Of a stretch of DNA of 64,000 bases, positions 42,768 through 51,470 are shown in pieces. Source of the stretch: Propionibacteriaceae bacterium ZF39 (GTDB lineage: Bacteria; Actinomycetota; Actinomycetes; Propionibacteriales; Propionibacteriaceae); the NCBI GenBank assembly GCA_039565995.1, contig CP154795.1:2356001-2420000 (forward strand), in the 5' to 3' direction. The notes under the pieces are model-generated. The model had not been told where the DNA came from, made no database searches, and worked only from the letters and a program-made list of their open reading frames with translations. The translations under genes were made by a program, and so were the position numbers. How positions within the stretch are numbered: position 1 is the first letter of the stretch; each line of letters begins with the position of its first letter.

Positions 42768-43157
42768 TCAGGCCACGCCGGGAACGTGACTGAGCTCGTA
42801 GCGCGGGTTGTAGATCGTCCGACGATCCTTCTGGCACGAGATGCGTCCCTCGACCCGCAGGATCGACCCGGCCTGGACGCCGGAGATCTCGCGACGGCCC
42901 ATCCAGATCAGCGTCACCACGCCCGACCCGTCATCGAACTCGGCCTCCAGGCGCGGAGCCTCATGCTGGGGCGGATGCGTGACGGCCCGGATGGTGCCCC
43001 GCAGGACCACCATCTCGCGATCGCTGCAGCCGGCCACCGGACGCGCGCCTTCGCGCTCGGCTTCGCGGCGCAGCTCTTCGGATTCGAGCTCCGCGGTGGA
43101 ACTCACCATGCGCTTCAGCGCCCGCAGGAGACCACCCGACTTCTTGTCCTCGGTCAT
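42768..43157 (-). CDS. OB-fold nucleic-acid-binding domain protein
   Basis: 129 aa. An N-terminal helix rich in Lys/Arg/Glu is followed by an OB fold: VVLRGTIRAVTHPP, LEAEFDDGSGVVTLIWMGRREISGV and LRVEGRISCQKDRRTIYNPRYEL. It is equivalent to Rv2694c. It lies directly next to the TrkA genes. Other actinobacteria usually have a DUF3159 membrane protein gene between them, which is missing here. Confidence 0.88.
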   Translation of the reverse strand: MTEDKKSGGLLRALKRMVSSTAELESEELRREAEREGARPVAGCSDREMVVLRGTIRAVTHPPQHEAPRLEAEFDDGSGVVTLIWMGRREISGVQAGSILRVEGRISCQKDRRTIYNPRYELSHVPGVA

Positions 43158-43200
43158 CGCCCCTCCTTCGAGTCCATCCCCGGACGGTACGCGCCAGCGG

Positions 43201-44064
43201 TCACGCCTGGGGTGCCGGCTGCGGCGGCTCGACGCCCTCGGGGAGGTTCAACGGGAGCTGATCGCCCTGGGGCATCGGGTTGTCACCGCGACGCACGATG
43301 ATGTCGGCGAACGTGTCGAGGAACGGGTGGAGCAGTTCTTCCGGAGCATCGGGCTGGGCGACCTGGCCGACCAGGATGCCGCGGAGCAACCACCGCGGCC
43401 CCTCGGCGGCCCAGGTGCGGGAGATCTGCTCGAACTGGCGACCGTCGGGCGCCTGCAGATAGACCTTGCGGACGACCTCGGTGCCGAACGGGCCTTCGGC
43501 CATCCCGACCTCGCCACCCATGGCGATGGTCTGCTCCACGATCTGTTCCCGGATCTCCGCCCAGAGGCCGGGCGTGCGCGGCGCGGCATAGGCCGACAGC
43601 TCGATGGCCGACTCACCGACGACCATCAGGATCGAGATGATCTGCTGGGTATCGGGGGAGACCTGGATGCGGATCTCGCAGTCGGGCAGCGGGGTCACGA
43701 TGAGCGAACCGAAATCGATGCGCCTGACCTCGTCGGCCTCGAGATCGACCTCCTCGAAGTCGAACGGGCCGTCCTCGCGCCAGTCGCGGCTCAGGTCGTA
43801 GTTCGTCCAGCGTTCGGTCTCCGCGTCGTCCGCCTCGGCGTCGAGGTCCTCGTTCACTTCCTCGATCTCGTCGTCGACGTCCTCGGTGTCGTCGCCGGCA
43901 TCGGCGGTCTCGTCCACGTCGTCGGTGGTGGCTTCGTCCGCAGCATCGGTCGGCTCGTCGGCGGTGGTCTCGTCTGCGTCGACCGCTTCGTCGGCCTCGA
44001 CCTCGGCAACGTCGGTCGCCGGGGTCTCCTCGGTGGCCTTCTTCTTCTTGCGACCAAAGATCAC
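43201..44064 (-). CDS. DUF3710 family protein
   Basis: 287 aa. The first ~95 residues are a highly acidic, low-complexity stretch (runs such as DEAVDADETTADEPTD and DDVDETADAGDDTED) after a basic start IFGRKKKKA. The conserved DUF3710 part follows: GPFDFEEVDLEADEVRRIDFGSL, IEL-type strands, GPRWLLRGILVG. Its function is unknown. The orthologue Rv2696c occupies the same place beside dut. Confidence 0.9.
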   Translation of the reverse strand: MIFGRKKKKATEETPATDVAEVEADEAVDADETTADEPTDAADEATTDDVDETADAGDDTEDVDDEIEEVNEDLDAEADDAETERWTNYDLSRDWREDGPFDFEEVDLEADEVRRIDFGSLIVTPLPDCEIRIQVSPDTQQIISILMVVGESAIELSAYAAPRTPGLWAEIREQIVEQTIAMGGEVGMAEGPFGTEVVRKVYLQAPDGRQFEQISRTWAAEGPRWLLRGILVGQVAQPDAPEELLHPFLDTFADIIVRRGDNPMPQGDQLPLNLPEGVEPPQPAPQA

Positions 44065-44159
44065 GTGCCTACACTCCGCTTCGTCTCGGGTCCCCGACCG
44101 ACCTCGGCCCGGGCCATGTTCACCCCGCAGGGCGCATCCATCTTGTCACCATTCCCGGC

Positions 44160-44612
44160 TCAGCCAATGCCGGTGGACCCGTGACCGCCCTCACCCCGCA
44201 CGCTGACGGGCAGCTGGTCGACCTCCTCGAAGACCGCGCGTTCGACCCGCTGGATGATGAGCTGCGCGATGCGGTCACCGCGGCGCAGCCGGATCGGGTG
44301 CGCCGAATCGGTGTTGAGGAGACACACCATGATCTCGCCCCGATAGCCGGCATCGACGGTCCCGGGGGCGTTCACGATCGTCAGGCCGGAGCGGGCGGCC
44401 AGTCCGGAGCGTGGGTGGACGAATCCGGCGTACCCCTCCGGCAACCCCAGCGCGATCCCCGTCCCGACGAGCCGGCGCTCCCCCGGCGCGAGTTCGACAT
44501 CGACGGTCGTGCAGAGGTCGGCGCCCGCATCGCCGGGGTGGGCGTACGCCGGCAGGCCAAGCTCCGGGTCCAGACGCCGGATCAGCACGCGGACGTCCTC
44601 AGGCGTCGGCAT
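44160..44612 (-). CDS. dut: dUTP diphosphatase
   Basis: 150 aa from ATG 44612. All five dUTPase motifs are present: [37 protein letters not shown] and [10 protein letters not shown]. It hydrolyses dUTP to dUMP and keeps uracil out of DNA. The start lies inside the end of the DUF3093 gene (14-base overlap), so the two are translationally coupled. Confidence 0.96.
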   Translation of the reverse strand: MPTPEDVRVLIRRLDPELGLPAYAHPGDAGADLCTTVDVELAPGERRLVGTGIALGLPEGYAGFVHPRSGLAARSGLTIVNAPGTVDAGYRGEIMVCLLNTDSAHPIRLRRGDRIAQLIIQRVERAVFEEVDQLPVSVRGEGGHGSTGIG

Positions 44613-45108
44613 CCGTGCGCTCCTGGCTCCGGGCGACGCGCGCATTGATCGCAGCCGCCAGCTCTCCCGCCCGCCGCGACCCGACGAGCCAATAGGGGTG
44701 GGGATCGGCACGGTCGGCGATGGTCACCTCGACAGCCTCGGGCAGGTAGGGCCGCACGACCAGGTGGGCCCGCGCATCCGCTCCCGGGCCGAGCCGCCGC
44801 CGCGCCTCGACGGCATCGAGGGCCTGCGCTCCGCCGACCCACTCCCATTCGATGCGGTTGGGCCCCACGGTCAGGGCCCGGTCATCCACGGTCACGCGCG
44901 CGTTGCCGTAGGGGATCAGCACGGCCAGCACCAGGACGGCGGACCCCGCCGTGATGAGGGCGCCGTTGAGAGGCCCGAGATAGAACGCGATGGCGATGAA
45001 CACCGATACGACGAAGAACACGGCGATCACCCACCAGCGAACGGGCACGGCCAGGCGTTCGACGAACGCCGGATTCGCCACGGGTGGGTGGGAACGCTCG
45101 GGAGTCAC
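44599..45108 (-). CDS. DUF3093 membrane protein
   Basis: 169 aa from GTG 45108 with GGAAGGA upstream. Two membrane segments ([20 protein letters not shown] and [18 protein letters not shown]) precede a soluble domain with [30 protein letters not shown]. This is the DUF3093 pattern. The function is unknown. It is next to dut as Rv2698 is, though the strand arrangement may differ between species. Confidence 0.88.
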   Translation of the reverse strand: MTPERSHPPVANPAFVERLAVPVRWWVIAVFFVVSVFIAIAFYLGPLNGALITAGSAVLVLAVLIPYGNARVTVDDRALTVGPNRIEWEWVGGAQALDAVEARRRLGPGADARAHLVVRPYLPEAVEVTIADRADPHPYWLVGSRRAGELAAAINARVARSQERTDADA

Positions 45109-45235
45109 GATTATCCTTCCTGACGGGCACGCCCACCGATCCGCACACGGACCCGTGTGCACAGGCATCACAACGGTAGCGGGCGGGGCCTACGATGAAA
45201 GCAGATCAGTCCGCCGACGGACTATAAGGAGACCA

Positions 45236-45499
45236 ATGAACTCGCTGGCTTGGAAGATCTATGCCGCGCTGATCGGCACGGTGACGACCATCGCGACCCA
45301 GAAGGTGCTCACCAAGGGCTGGGAGATTGTGACCGGCGAGGAGCCGCCGGAGCCGGGCGATCCCGACACCCCGCTCCACCTGGCCATCACCTGGTCGATC
45401 GCCAGCGGCGTCGGCGTGGGCACCGCCCAGTTGCTCACCAACCGCGGTGTGCTGCGCCGGATGCGCAGGGCGCTCAACGACGACTCGCTGGTGGGCTGA
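45236..45499 (+). CDS. DUF4235 small membrane protein
   Basis: 87 aa from ATG 45236 with AAGGAGA. Two membrane segments are visible (LAWKIYAALIGTVTTIATQKVL and LAITWSIASGVGVGTAQLL), with a WEIVTGEEPPEPGDPD loop between them, characteristic of DUF4235. The function is unknown. TACGAT about 40 bases upstream may be the -10. It is divergent from DUF3093 and ends at a bidirectional terminator. Confidence 0.88.
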   Translation: MNSLAWKIYAALIGTVTTIATQKVLTKGWEIVTGEEPPEPGDPDTPLHLAITWSIASGVGVGTAQLLTNRGVLRRMRRALNDDSLVG

Positions 45500-45514
45500 G
45501 CACCTCCGAAGACC

Positions 45515-45544
45515 ACAAAGGGGCCCTCTGCGGGGCCCCTTTGT
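45515..45544. terminator. Bidirectional terminator
   Basis: ACAAAGGGGCCC pairs with GGGCCCCTTTGT around a short loop, with A/T-rich ends on both sides. It serves the convergent DUF4235 and DUF4193 genes. Confidence 0.9.
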
Positions 45545-45575
45545 CGTGTCTGAATGCTGAGTTGATTGCTGATGG

Positions 45576-45875
45576 TCAGCCGGCGCAGTCGAAGCAGTAC
45601 GCCTGCCCGTTGCGCTCTTCTGCGATCTGGCTGCGATGGCGCACCAGGAAGCAGCCGGCACAGGTGAACTCGTCCTGCTGGCGCGGCAGCACCCGGACGG
45701 TGAGTTCCTCGTGGGAGAGGTCCGCACCGGGCAGCTCGAAGGATTCGGCCGCCTCGACCTCGTCCTCGTCGACCTTGCCCGAGTTCCGGTCGTTGCGCCG
45801 CGTCTTGAGCTCCTCGATGGAGTCCTCATTCATTTCCTCGTCGGTCTTGCGAGGAGCGTCATAGTCGGTCGCCAT
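45576..45875 (-). CDS. DUF4193 zinc-ribbon protein
   Basis: 99 aa from ATG 45875 with AAGGGA. It begins MATDYDAPRKTDEE, carries an acidic middle, and ends with two CxxC pairs, FTCAGCFLVRHRSQIA and YCFDCAG, that should bind zinc. This is the actinobacterial DUF4193 family (Rv2699c), always near dut. RNA polymerase- or nucleic-acid-related roles have been suggested for such ribbons but are unproven here. Confidence 0.92.
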   Translation of the reverse strand: MATDYDAPRKTDEEMNEDSIEELKTRRNDRNSGKVDEDEVEAAESFELPGADLSHEELTVRVLPRQQDEFTCAGCFLVRHRSQIAEERNGQAYCFDCAG

Positions 45876-46034
45876 GGTTCCCTTCTTCATGCGGATTCGG
45901 CGCGGGAGGTGTTTGGATCGCACGACCGAACCTTGCGGAACGGTCGAAAGCCTGCGCGTATCAATACCACACACCGGGTAATGGTGGGCGAGGATACCCC
46001 CAAGTTGGAAAAGTCGGTATGTCAGGGTGGGCGG

Positions 46035-47117
46035 ATGAGTGGCCTGACCGTCGTGATCGCCCCCGATTCCTTCAAGGGTTCGGCTTCGGCAGCCCGGGCC
46101 GCCGCCGCCATCGAACGCGGTTGGCTGCGCGTACGCCCCGGCGACCGCCTCGTCCTGCTCCCCCAGGCCGATGGCGGCGAGGGCACGCTCGAAGCGCTGG
46201 CCGCGGCCGACCCCGCGTACCACTGGCACGACACGCCGCCGGTCACCGGGCCCGATGGCCACCCCACCCCCGGCCGCTGGCTGGAAGCACCCGGGGGCGA
46301 CGCCATCGTCGAGCTGGCACTCGTCAGCGGACTCCCCCTCATGGCGGCCCCCGACCCACTGCACGCCCACACGATCGGCCTCGGCGAGGTGATCCGGCAC
46401 GCGCTCGCCCACAACCGATCGGTCACGGTCGGACTCGGCGGGTCGGCCTCCACGGACGGGGGTGCCGGGCTCCTCGTCGGCCTCGGCGCGCGACTCCTCG
46501 ACGCCTCCGGACGACCGCTGCCGCCCGGCGGCGCAGCGCTGGCCGACCTCGCCCGGCTCGACCTCTCGGGCCTGGCCCGCCCGGACGAGGTGCTCGTCCT
46601 GACCGATGTGGACGCGCCCCTGCTGGGCCCCGAGGGGGCGGCCGCCGTCTTCGGACCCCAGAAGGGCGCCTCGGAGGCCGACATCGCGGTGCTGGAGGCC
46701 GGTCTGCAGCGTTGGAGCGAGGTCGTGGGCGTGGATCCCGGGCAGCCGGGCTTCGGTGCTGCCGGCGGCACGGCGTACGCCCTCGCGGCAGTTCTCGGCG
46801 CCACCATCACCCCCGGCGCGCCGCAGGTGGCGCGCAGCACCGGTCTCGTCGATGCCGTCGCAGGCGCCGATGTCCTGATCAGCGGCGAGGGCCGCTTCGA
46901 TGCGACGTCGATGCAGGGCAAGGTCGTCGGGCACGCGCTGGGCCTGCCCGGCCCTCATCGGCGCATCGTCATCGCGGGCGAGATCGCCCTCGAGCCGTCC
47001 GGGATCGCCACCTGGAGCCTGGGCGTACTGGCCGGCGACCCGGCGTACGCCCTGGAGGCTCCGGAGCACTGGCTGGGGCTCGCCGGGGAAAAGGCGGCTC
47101 AGTCCGTCATGCCGTAG
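46035..47117 (+). CDS. Glycerate kinase (GlxK type)
   Basis: 360 aa. The family pattern is clear: VVIAPDSFKGSASAARAAAAI at the start, ADGGEGTLEAL, GLGGSASTDGGAGLL, LTDVDAPLLGP and ISGEGRFDATSMQGK. It phosphorylates glycerate to 2- or 3-phosphoglycerate. No other glyoxylate or serine-cycle gene is nearby. It converges with the ferrochelatase gene with an 11-base overlap. Confidence 0.94.
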   Translation: MSGLTVVIAPDSFKGSASAARAAAAIERGWLRVRPGDRLVLLPQADGGEGTLEALAAADPAYHWHDTPPVTGPDGHPTPGRWLEAPGGDAIVELALVSGLPLMAAPDPLHAHTIGLGEVIRHALAHNRSVTVGLGGSASTDGGAGLLVGLGARLLDASGRPLPPGGAALADLARLDLSGLARPDEVLVLTDVDAPLLGPEGAAAVFGPQKGASEADIAVLEAGLQRWSEVVGVDPGQPGFGAAGGTAYALAAVLGATITPGAPQVARSTGLVDAVAGADVLISGEGRFDATSMQGKVVGHALGLPGPHRRIVIAGEIALEPSGIATWSLGVLAGDPAYALEAPEHWLGLAGEKAAQSVMP

Positions 47118-48210
47118 GAGCGCCCCTCCGCGTCAGGTGGGGGCAGCACTCGGGCGGACATGCATAACGGCCCGGGCTGCCGTTGTTGATCACTTCGGGC
47201 AGCACCATCTCGCCGCGAGCCTGTGCCGCCCGTTCGGCGAACAGGTCCGCGAGTCCCCGGATGAACGCCGGATGCGTACGCGCCGTGGAGGCCCGGACGA
47301 CCTGCAGCCCGAGAGCCTCCCCGGCGGGGACCGCGTCCTCATCGAGATCGAACACGACCTCCATGTGGTCGGAGGTGAAGCCGATGGGAGCGAGGACGAC
47401 CTGGCGTACGCCCGAGTCGGCCAGCCGGGCCAGCAGGTCCTTGACGTCGGGTTGGAGCCAGGGCTGGTGGGGACTGCCCGAGCGCGAGCAGTACGCCAGG
47501 TCCCAGGCCGGCTCGCGACCGCGTTCCTGGCCCAGCTGGGCGGCGATATTGGCGGCCACAGTCCGGTGCCAGTCGACATAGCTGCCGGGCGATGCATGGG
47601 GCGGCGGACCACTGCTCTCGGCCATCTCGACCGGCAGTGAATGGGTGACGAAGACGATGTGCGCCCCCGTCCGCGAGACCCCGGCGGGCAGGCGGTCGAT
47701 CGCCTCACCGATGGCAGCGACATTGGCATAGACGAAGCCGGGATGATGCGCATAGTGGCGGATCCGGTCGACCTGCAGGTCACCCGGCACCTCGGTGAGG
47801 GCATCGGCCACATTCTCGAGGTATTGCCGGCACGACGCATACGACTGATAGGCGCTCGTGGTCATGCTCAGAACGCGCGTGGCGCCGGCCTCGGCCAGCC
47901 CGCGCAGAGCGGCCGACAGGAACGGCGGTGAGTTGCGGTTGCCGATCTCCAGCGGAAGCTCGATTCCCCGCTCGGCCAGCTCGGCGCGCAGTGCGTCGGC
48001 CAGAGCCCGGGTCTCGGCGTTGATGGGGCTCACCCCACCATGCGCCAGATAGCGTTCCGCCACCGCGTCCAGCCGTTCCTGGGGGATACCCCGGCCGGCA
48101 GTCACCCGCAGCAGAAAAGGCATGACCTCCTCCGGAGACTCCGGGCCGCCGAACGATATGAGCAGCAAGCCGTCGTAGGGTCGGAGGACGTCGTTGTTCG
48201 AACCGCTCAT
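47107..48210 (-). CDS. cpfC: Coproporphyrin III ferrochelatase
   Basis: 367 aa from ATG 48210 with AGGAGG upstream. It inserts iron into coproporphyrin III (older name hemH). DGLLLISFGGPESPEEV is the N-terminal motif and FVTHSLPVEMAE contains the metal-site His. Cysteines match the [2Fe-2S] cluster seen in mycobacterial enzymes: one in YASCRQYLENV and three at the C-terminus in YACPPECCPHL. Together with hemQ it shows use of the coproporphyrin-dependent route. Confidence 0.94.
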   Translation of the reverse strand: MSGSNNDVLRPYDGLLLISFGGPESPEEVMPFLLRVTAGRGIPQERLDAVAERYLAHGGVSPINAETRALADALRAELAERGIELPLEIGNRNSPPFLSAALRGLAEAGATRVLSMTTSAYQSYASCRQYLENVADALTEVPGDLQVDRIRHYAHHPGFVYANVAAIGEAIDRLPAGVSRTGAHIVFVTHSLPVEMAESSGPPPHASPGSYVDWHRTVAANIAAQLGQERGREPAWDLAYCSRSGSPHQPWLQPDVKDLLARLADSGVRQVVLAPIGFTSDHMEVVFDLDEDAVPAGEALGLQVVRASTARTHPAFIRGLADLFAERAAQARGEMVLPEVINNGSPGRYACPPECCPHLTRRGAPTA

Positions 48211-48416
48211 CAGGCCTCCTGGCGAGAGAAGATGGACCACTGCGATCCTTTCAAACTACGCTGACCCGGCCGTCGGCGGGGCCCGTCCGGCCTGTCCCGC
48301 ACCACCTGGCGGCGTGAACGGGATAGGTTGGCCGATACCGTACGAGTGCTGGTGTGCGAGCGCACCACCCGTCCGGGTCCGCCCGGCTTGCCCGCCCCTG
48401 GACACTGGAGACCGAC

Positions 48417-49667
48417 ATGGAAAGCGCGCTGCGACCGCGGGAGATTCAGTCCCGCATCCGTTCGGGCCAAACCCTCGACGAGGTGGCCCGGGTGGCCGGC
48501 GTGCCCGCCGAGCGCATCGAGCCGTTCGCCGCCCCCGTCCTGGCCGAACGCGAACACGTGGCGGGCATGGCACTCGCGGCGAGCGTACGCCGGCGCGGCG
48601 AGTCCGCAGCCCACCGCAACCTGCGCCCGGTCATCCGCGAGAAACTCACCAACGCCGGCATCGACCCCGACAGCATCGAGTGGGACGCCTGGCGCAACGA
48701 GGACAAGCGCTGGAGCATCGAAGCCAAGTGGGAGGTCGAGGGCGAGCCCCGGATCGCGGTGTTCCACTTCGACCTCGCCGGCCGGTTCTCGGTCGCCGCC
48801 GACGACCAGGCCCGCTGGCTGCTCTCCGAAACCCCGACCCCGGCCGAGGCAGAGGCAGCCGAAGCGGACGAGCTGGCTCTCGTGCGCGTGGTCGAGGATG
48901 CCGCGGAAGACCTGGCCGATCCCGACAACGAGCCGACGGTCAGTTTCGGCGAGGGCTCTCCGGGCTCCACGAGCTCCACCTCGTTCGTTCCGGGCGAGAC
49001 CGGTGACTGGAATCCGCGCAGCGGAGCCAGCCCTCTGGAGATCCGTGAGCAAGTAGAGGCCGAGATCGACGCCTATGGGCTGGTGCCCGAGGGACGCTCC
49101 GAGCTCGACGTGCTCTACGACATGCTCGGCGGCATCGCCGAGGACTCCATCAACATCTATGCCGGACTGTCCGACCCCGTCGTCGCCCCATCGCCCTCGA
49201 CCGGGTCGTCGCTGGATTCCGAGCCGTCCGAAGCGTCCTCCGTATCCGACGAGTCGGTGGATTCCGGGCCAGCGACCGCGTCCGAAGCGTCCCCGGCATC
49301 CGAACCCCGCACGCCTCCCGCGGCCATGACTGCCGAGGCTCCTCCGGAGGCGCCCCCGGCGACACCGGAAACTCCCCGGGCCGAAACCTCCCAGCCCGAA
49401 ACCCCCGAGGCCGAGCTGCCGCCCCACGACGACACGAACGACGAGGCCACCGTGGTGCGCCTCGAACGGCCGTCGGCTGCGGCTGTCGGCACCGCAGGCA
49501 GGAGCCGGGCTCCGCAGTCCAAGGAACGTCCGCAGCAACCGCTGGTGGGTGAGCCCGAGGAGACCGTGCCGATCAAGCCCGGCCAGTCCAAGCGCGGCGG
49601 TCGCAAGAAGCGTGCCTCCGTCCCCTCGTGGGACGAGATCATGTTCGGCTCCCCCCGGCAGGACTGA
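48417..49667 (+). CDS. sepH: SepH-like (DUF3071) cell division protein
   Basis: 416 aa from ATG 48417, which has a GGAG site at the right distance; the frame stays open back to GTG 48354. The conserved core is ALRPREIQSRIRSGQTLDEVARVAGVP, a helix-turn-helix-like segment, then DPDSIEWDAWRNEDKRWSIEAKWE. The rest is a long Pro/Ala/Ser/Glu-rich disordered region ending in the basic KRGGRKKRASVPSWDEIMFG. SepH binds FtsZ and promotes Z-ring assembly in Streptomyces and mycobacteria. The usual N-terminal ~50-60 residues before the LRPREIQ motif are not visible here. Confidence 0.88.
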   Translation: MESALRPREIQSRIRSGQTLDEVARVAGVPAERIEPFAAPVLAEREHVAGMALAASVRRRGESAAHRNLRPVIREKLTNAGIDPDSIEWDAWRNEDKRWSIEAKWEVEGEPRIAVFHFDLAGRFSVAADDQARWLLSETPTPAEAEAAEADELALVRVVEDAAEDLADPDNEPTVSFGEGSPGSTSSTSFVPGETGDWNPRSGASPLEIREQVEAEIDAYGLVPEGRSELDVLYDMLGGIAEDSINIYAGLSDPVVAPSPSTGSSLDSEPSEASSVSDESVDSGPATASEASPASEPRTPPAAMTAEAPPEAPPATPETPRAETSQPETPEAELPPHDDTNDEATVVRLERPSAAAVGTAGRSRAPQSKERPQQPLVGEPEETVPIKPGQSKRGGRKKRASVPSWDEIMFGSPRQD

Positions 49668-49689
49668 CTGCCCTCCTGTCGGATGCCGT

Positions 49690-49905
49690 CAATTGTCCAC
49701 AGATCACTCGGCGCACGGCAGTCAGCGCCCGTTTGCCGCCTGGGCTTGCGCTTCCTCGGGCCCGAATTCCACCTAGCTTGCCCTCGCCGGCTCCGCCCCC
49801 GGTGCACGGGGCGCTGGAGACGCGAGGACAAGCTGTTTGAGATGGGGCGCAAGCCCAAGACGTGAGCGGGAGCTGAAGAGGTCAGCGGGAGCTGAAGAGC
49901 CCCAC
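49690..49905. repeat. Palindromic dispersed element, copy 2 (inverted)
   Basis: The core at 49741-49858 has outer arms GGGCTTGCGC / GCGCAAGCCCAA and inner arms TAGCTTGCCCTCGC / GCGAGGACAAGCT around GGTGCACGGGGCGC. Its right flank carries two near-identical units GCGGGAGCTGAAGAG. Read on the minus strand it matches copy 1 (12270-12500) closely, about 90% over the core by eye. It occupies most of the gap between sepH and the sulfurtransferase gene. Confidence 0.8.
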
Positions 49906-49933
49906 GGGTGCTGGCGACCCCCGAGCCCCCGGC

Positions 49934-50773
49934 TCACCCCGTGGCGACGGGGCGATCGGGTGAGCTGATCCAGTCGCTCCAGGACCCGGGATACAGGCGT
50001 ACGCCCTCGGCCACGCCCGCAACCTCCATCGCCAGCAACACCTGCGCGGCGGTGAGACCCGAACCGCAATAGAGGGTGTCGCTCGCGTTGACACCGGCGA
50101 GGGCGGTACGCAGTCGGTCCGCGGGCAGGAAGGTGCCGTCGTCTTCGAACAGGGTGGTTGCCGGCAGGTTGCGGGCGCCGGGAATGTGGCCGGCCACGGG
50201 ATCGATGGGTTCGGACTCCCCGCGATAGCGCTCAGGCGTCCGGACATCCCACAACCGCGGATCCACCCCGGACTCGATGAGTGCCTGGATCTCGGTCGGC
50301 CCGACGATCGGCAGCCGGCCGGGGCGACCAGCGAAGTCGCCCTCTGTCGCCGCCTTCGCGGGACCGGTGGCAACCACACCGCCGGCTCGCTCCCACGCGG
50401 CGAAACCTCCGTCGAGCACGCGCACATCCTCATGCCCCGCATCGCGCAGCAGCCACCACAGCCGCGCCGCCGCCAGCGAGTTGGCGGCATCGAGGACGAC
50501 GACCCCTCTGTCATGGCGTACGCCCACCCGCCGCATCGCGGCCGCGAAGGCCTCCGGATCCGGCAACGGATGCCGCCCACCGGGTCCGAGATGTGGGCCC
50601 GCCAGCTCGGTGTCGACGTCGACCCAGACCGAGCCGGGGATGTGCGCGGCCTCGAAGGCCGGCAGCCCGTTGCCGGTGGCTGCGGGACCCGGATAGCGGG
50701 CATCGAGCACGACCGGCGGGTGGGCCCCGGCGAGCGCCTCGGCGAGTTCGGCCGGTTGGATGAGCACGCTCAT
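49934..50773 (-). CDS. Thiosulfate/3-mercaptopyruvate sulfurtransferase
   Basis: 279 aa with two rhodanese domains. The N-terminal inactive domain contains VVLDARYP and the IPGSVWVDVDTELAG stretch. The C-terminal active domain has DVRTPERYRGE and the catalytic Cys in YCGSGLTAAQ (near 235). CGSG-T loops favour 3-mercaptopyruvate, but thiosulfate is also possible. It overlaps the thymidine kinase stop by ATGA. Confidence 0.92.
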   Translation of the reverse strand: MSVLIQPAELAEALAGAHPPVVLDARYPGPAATGNGLPAFEAAHIPGSVWVDVDTELAGPHLGPGGRHPLPDPEAFAAAMRRVGVRHDRGVVVLDAANSLAAARLWWLLRDAGHEDVRVLDGGFAAWERAGGVVATGPAKAATEGDFAGRPGRLPIVGPTEIQALIESGVDPRLWDVRTPERYRGESEPIDPVAGHIPGARNLPATTLFEDDGTFLPADRLRTALAGVNASDTLYCGSGLTAAQVLLAMEVAGVAEGVRLYPGSWSDWISSPDRPVATG

Positions 50774-51441
50774 GGGAGAGTCTCCTGTCCGAAGGGCAAG
50801 GGTTCGGGAACCAGCGTCGCCTGGGCGACCGCACGGCTCATGCGCAGGCGGTGGTGCCGGCGGCAGAGAACCTCGTACGCCACCTCGCCGGCCGCGACCG
50901 ACTCCCCCGCCGGTGCGGTGTCGCCCACCACGACCTGGCTGCCCTCGGTGACCACGCGGCCACCGACCGTCCGCGCATTGTGGGTGGCCCGCTCCCCACA
51001 CCAGCACAGGGGCTGCACCTGCAGGGTCTCGATGCGGTCGGCGAGCTCGACGAGTCGGCGTGAGCCGGGGAACAGCTGCGTACGGAAGTCGGTCAGGATC
51101 CCGAACGCGAACACATCGAGGCGGAGTTCGTCGACGATGCGGGCGAGCTGGTCGACCTGATCGGTGGTGAAGAACTGGGTCTCGTCGCAGATCAGGTAGT
51201 CGATGCGCTGCCCGGTCGTGAGTCGCTGGACGACCAGTTGCCAGAGGTCGGTGTCGTCGCCGACTTCTTCGGCGGTCTCACGCAGGCCGAGCCGCGAGGA
51301 GATGACGGCCTCCCCGGCCCGATCGTCACGGGTGAGCAACAGCCCGACCCGGCCGCCGGTGCGCTGGGTGTGGTCGACCTGCAGCGCCAGCGTGGACTTG
51401 CCGCAGTCCATCGGACCGGTGAAGAAGACCAGGTCAGCCAC
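50770..51441 (-). CDS. tdk: Thymidine kinase (type II)
   Basis: 223 aa. The P-loop FFTGPMDCGKST is at residues 6-17, DETQFFT is the Walker B-type motif, and zinc cysteines occur in LCWCGERATHN and CRRHH. It phosphorylates thymidine in the salvage pathway. It is the upstream partner of the sulfurtransferase and follows the phosphodiesterase-like gene by 29 bases. Confidence 0.94.
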   Translation of the reverse strand: MADLVFFTGPMDCGKSTLALQVDHTQRTGGRVGLLLTRDDRAGEAVISSRLGLRETAEEVGDDTDLWQLVVQRLTTGQRIDYLICDETQFFTTDQVDQLARIVDELRLDVFAFGILTDFRTQLFPGSRRLVELADRIETLQVQPLCWCGERATHNARTVGGRVVTEGSQVVVGDTAPAGESVAAGEVAYEVLCRRHHRLRMSRAVAQATLVPEPLPFGQETLP

Positions 51442-51470
51442 GACCCTGCCTCCGGCGTCGAGGTCCGGGG

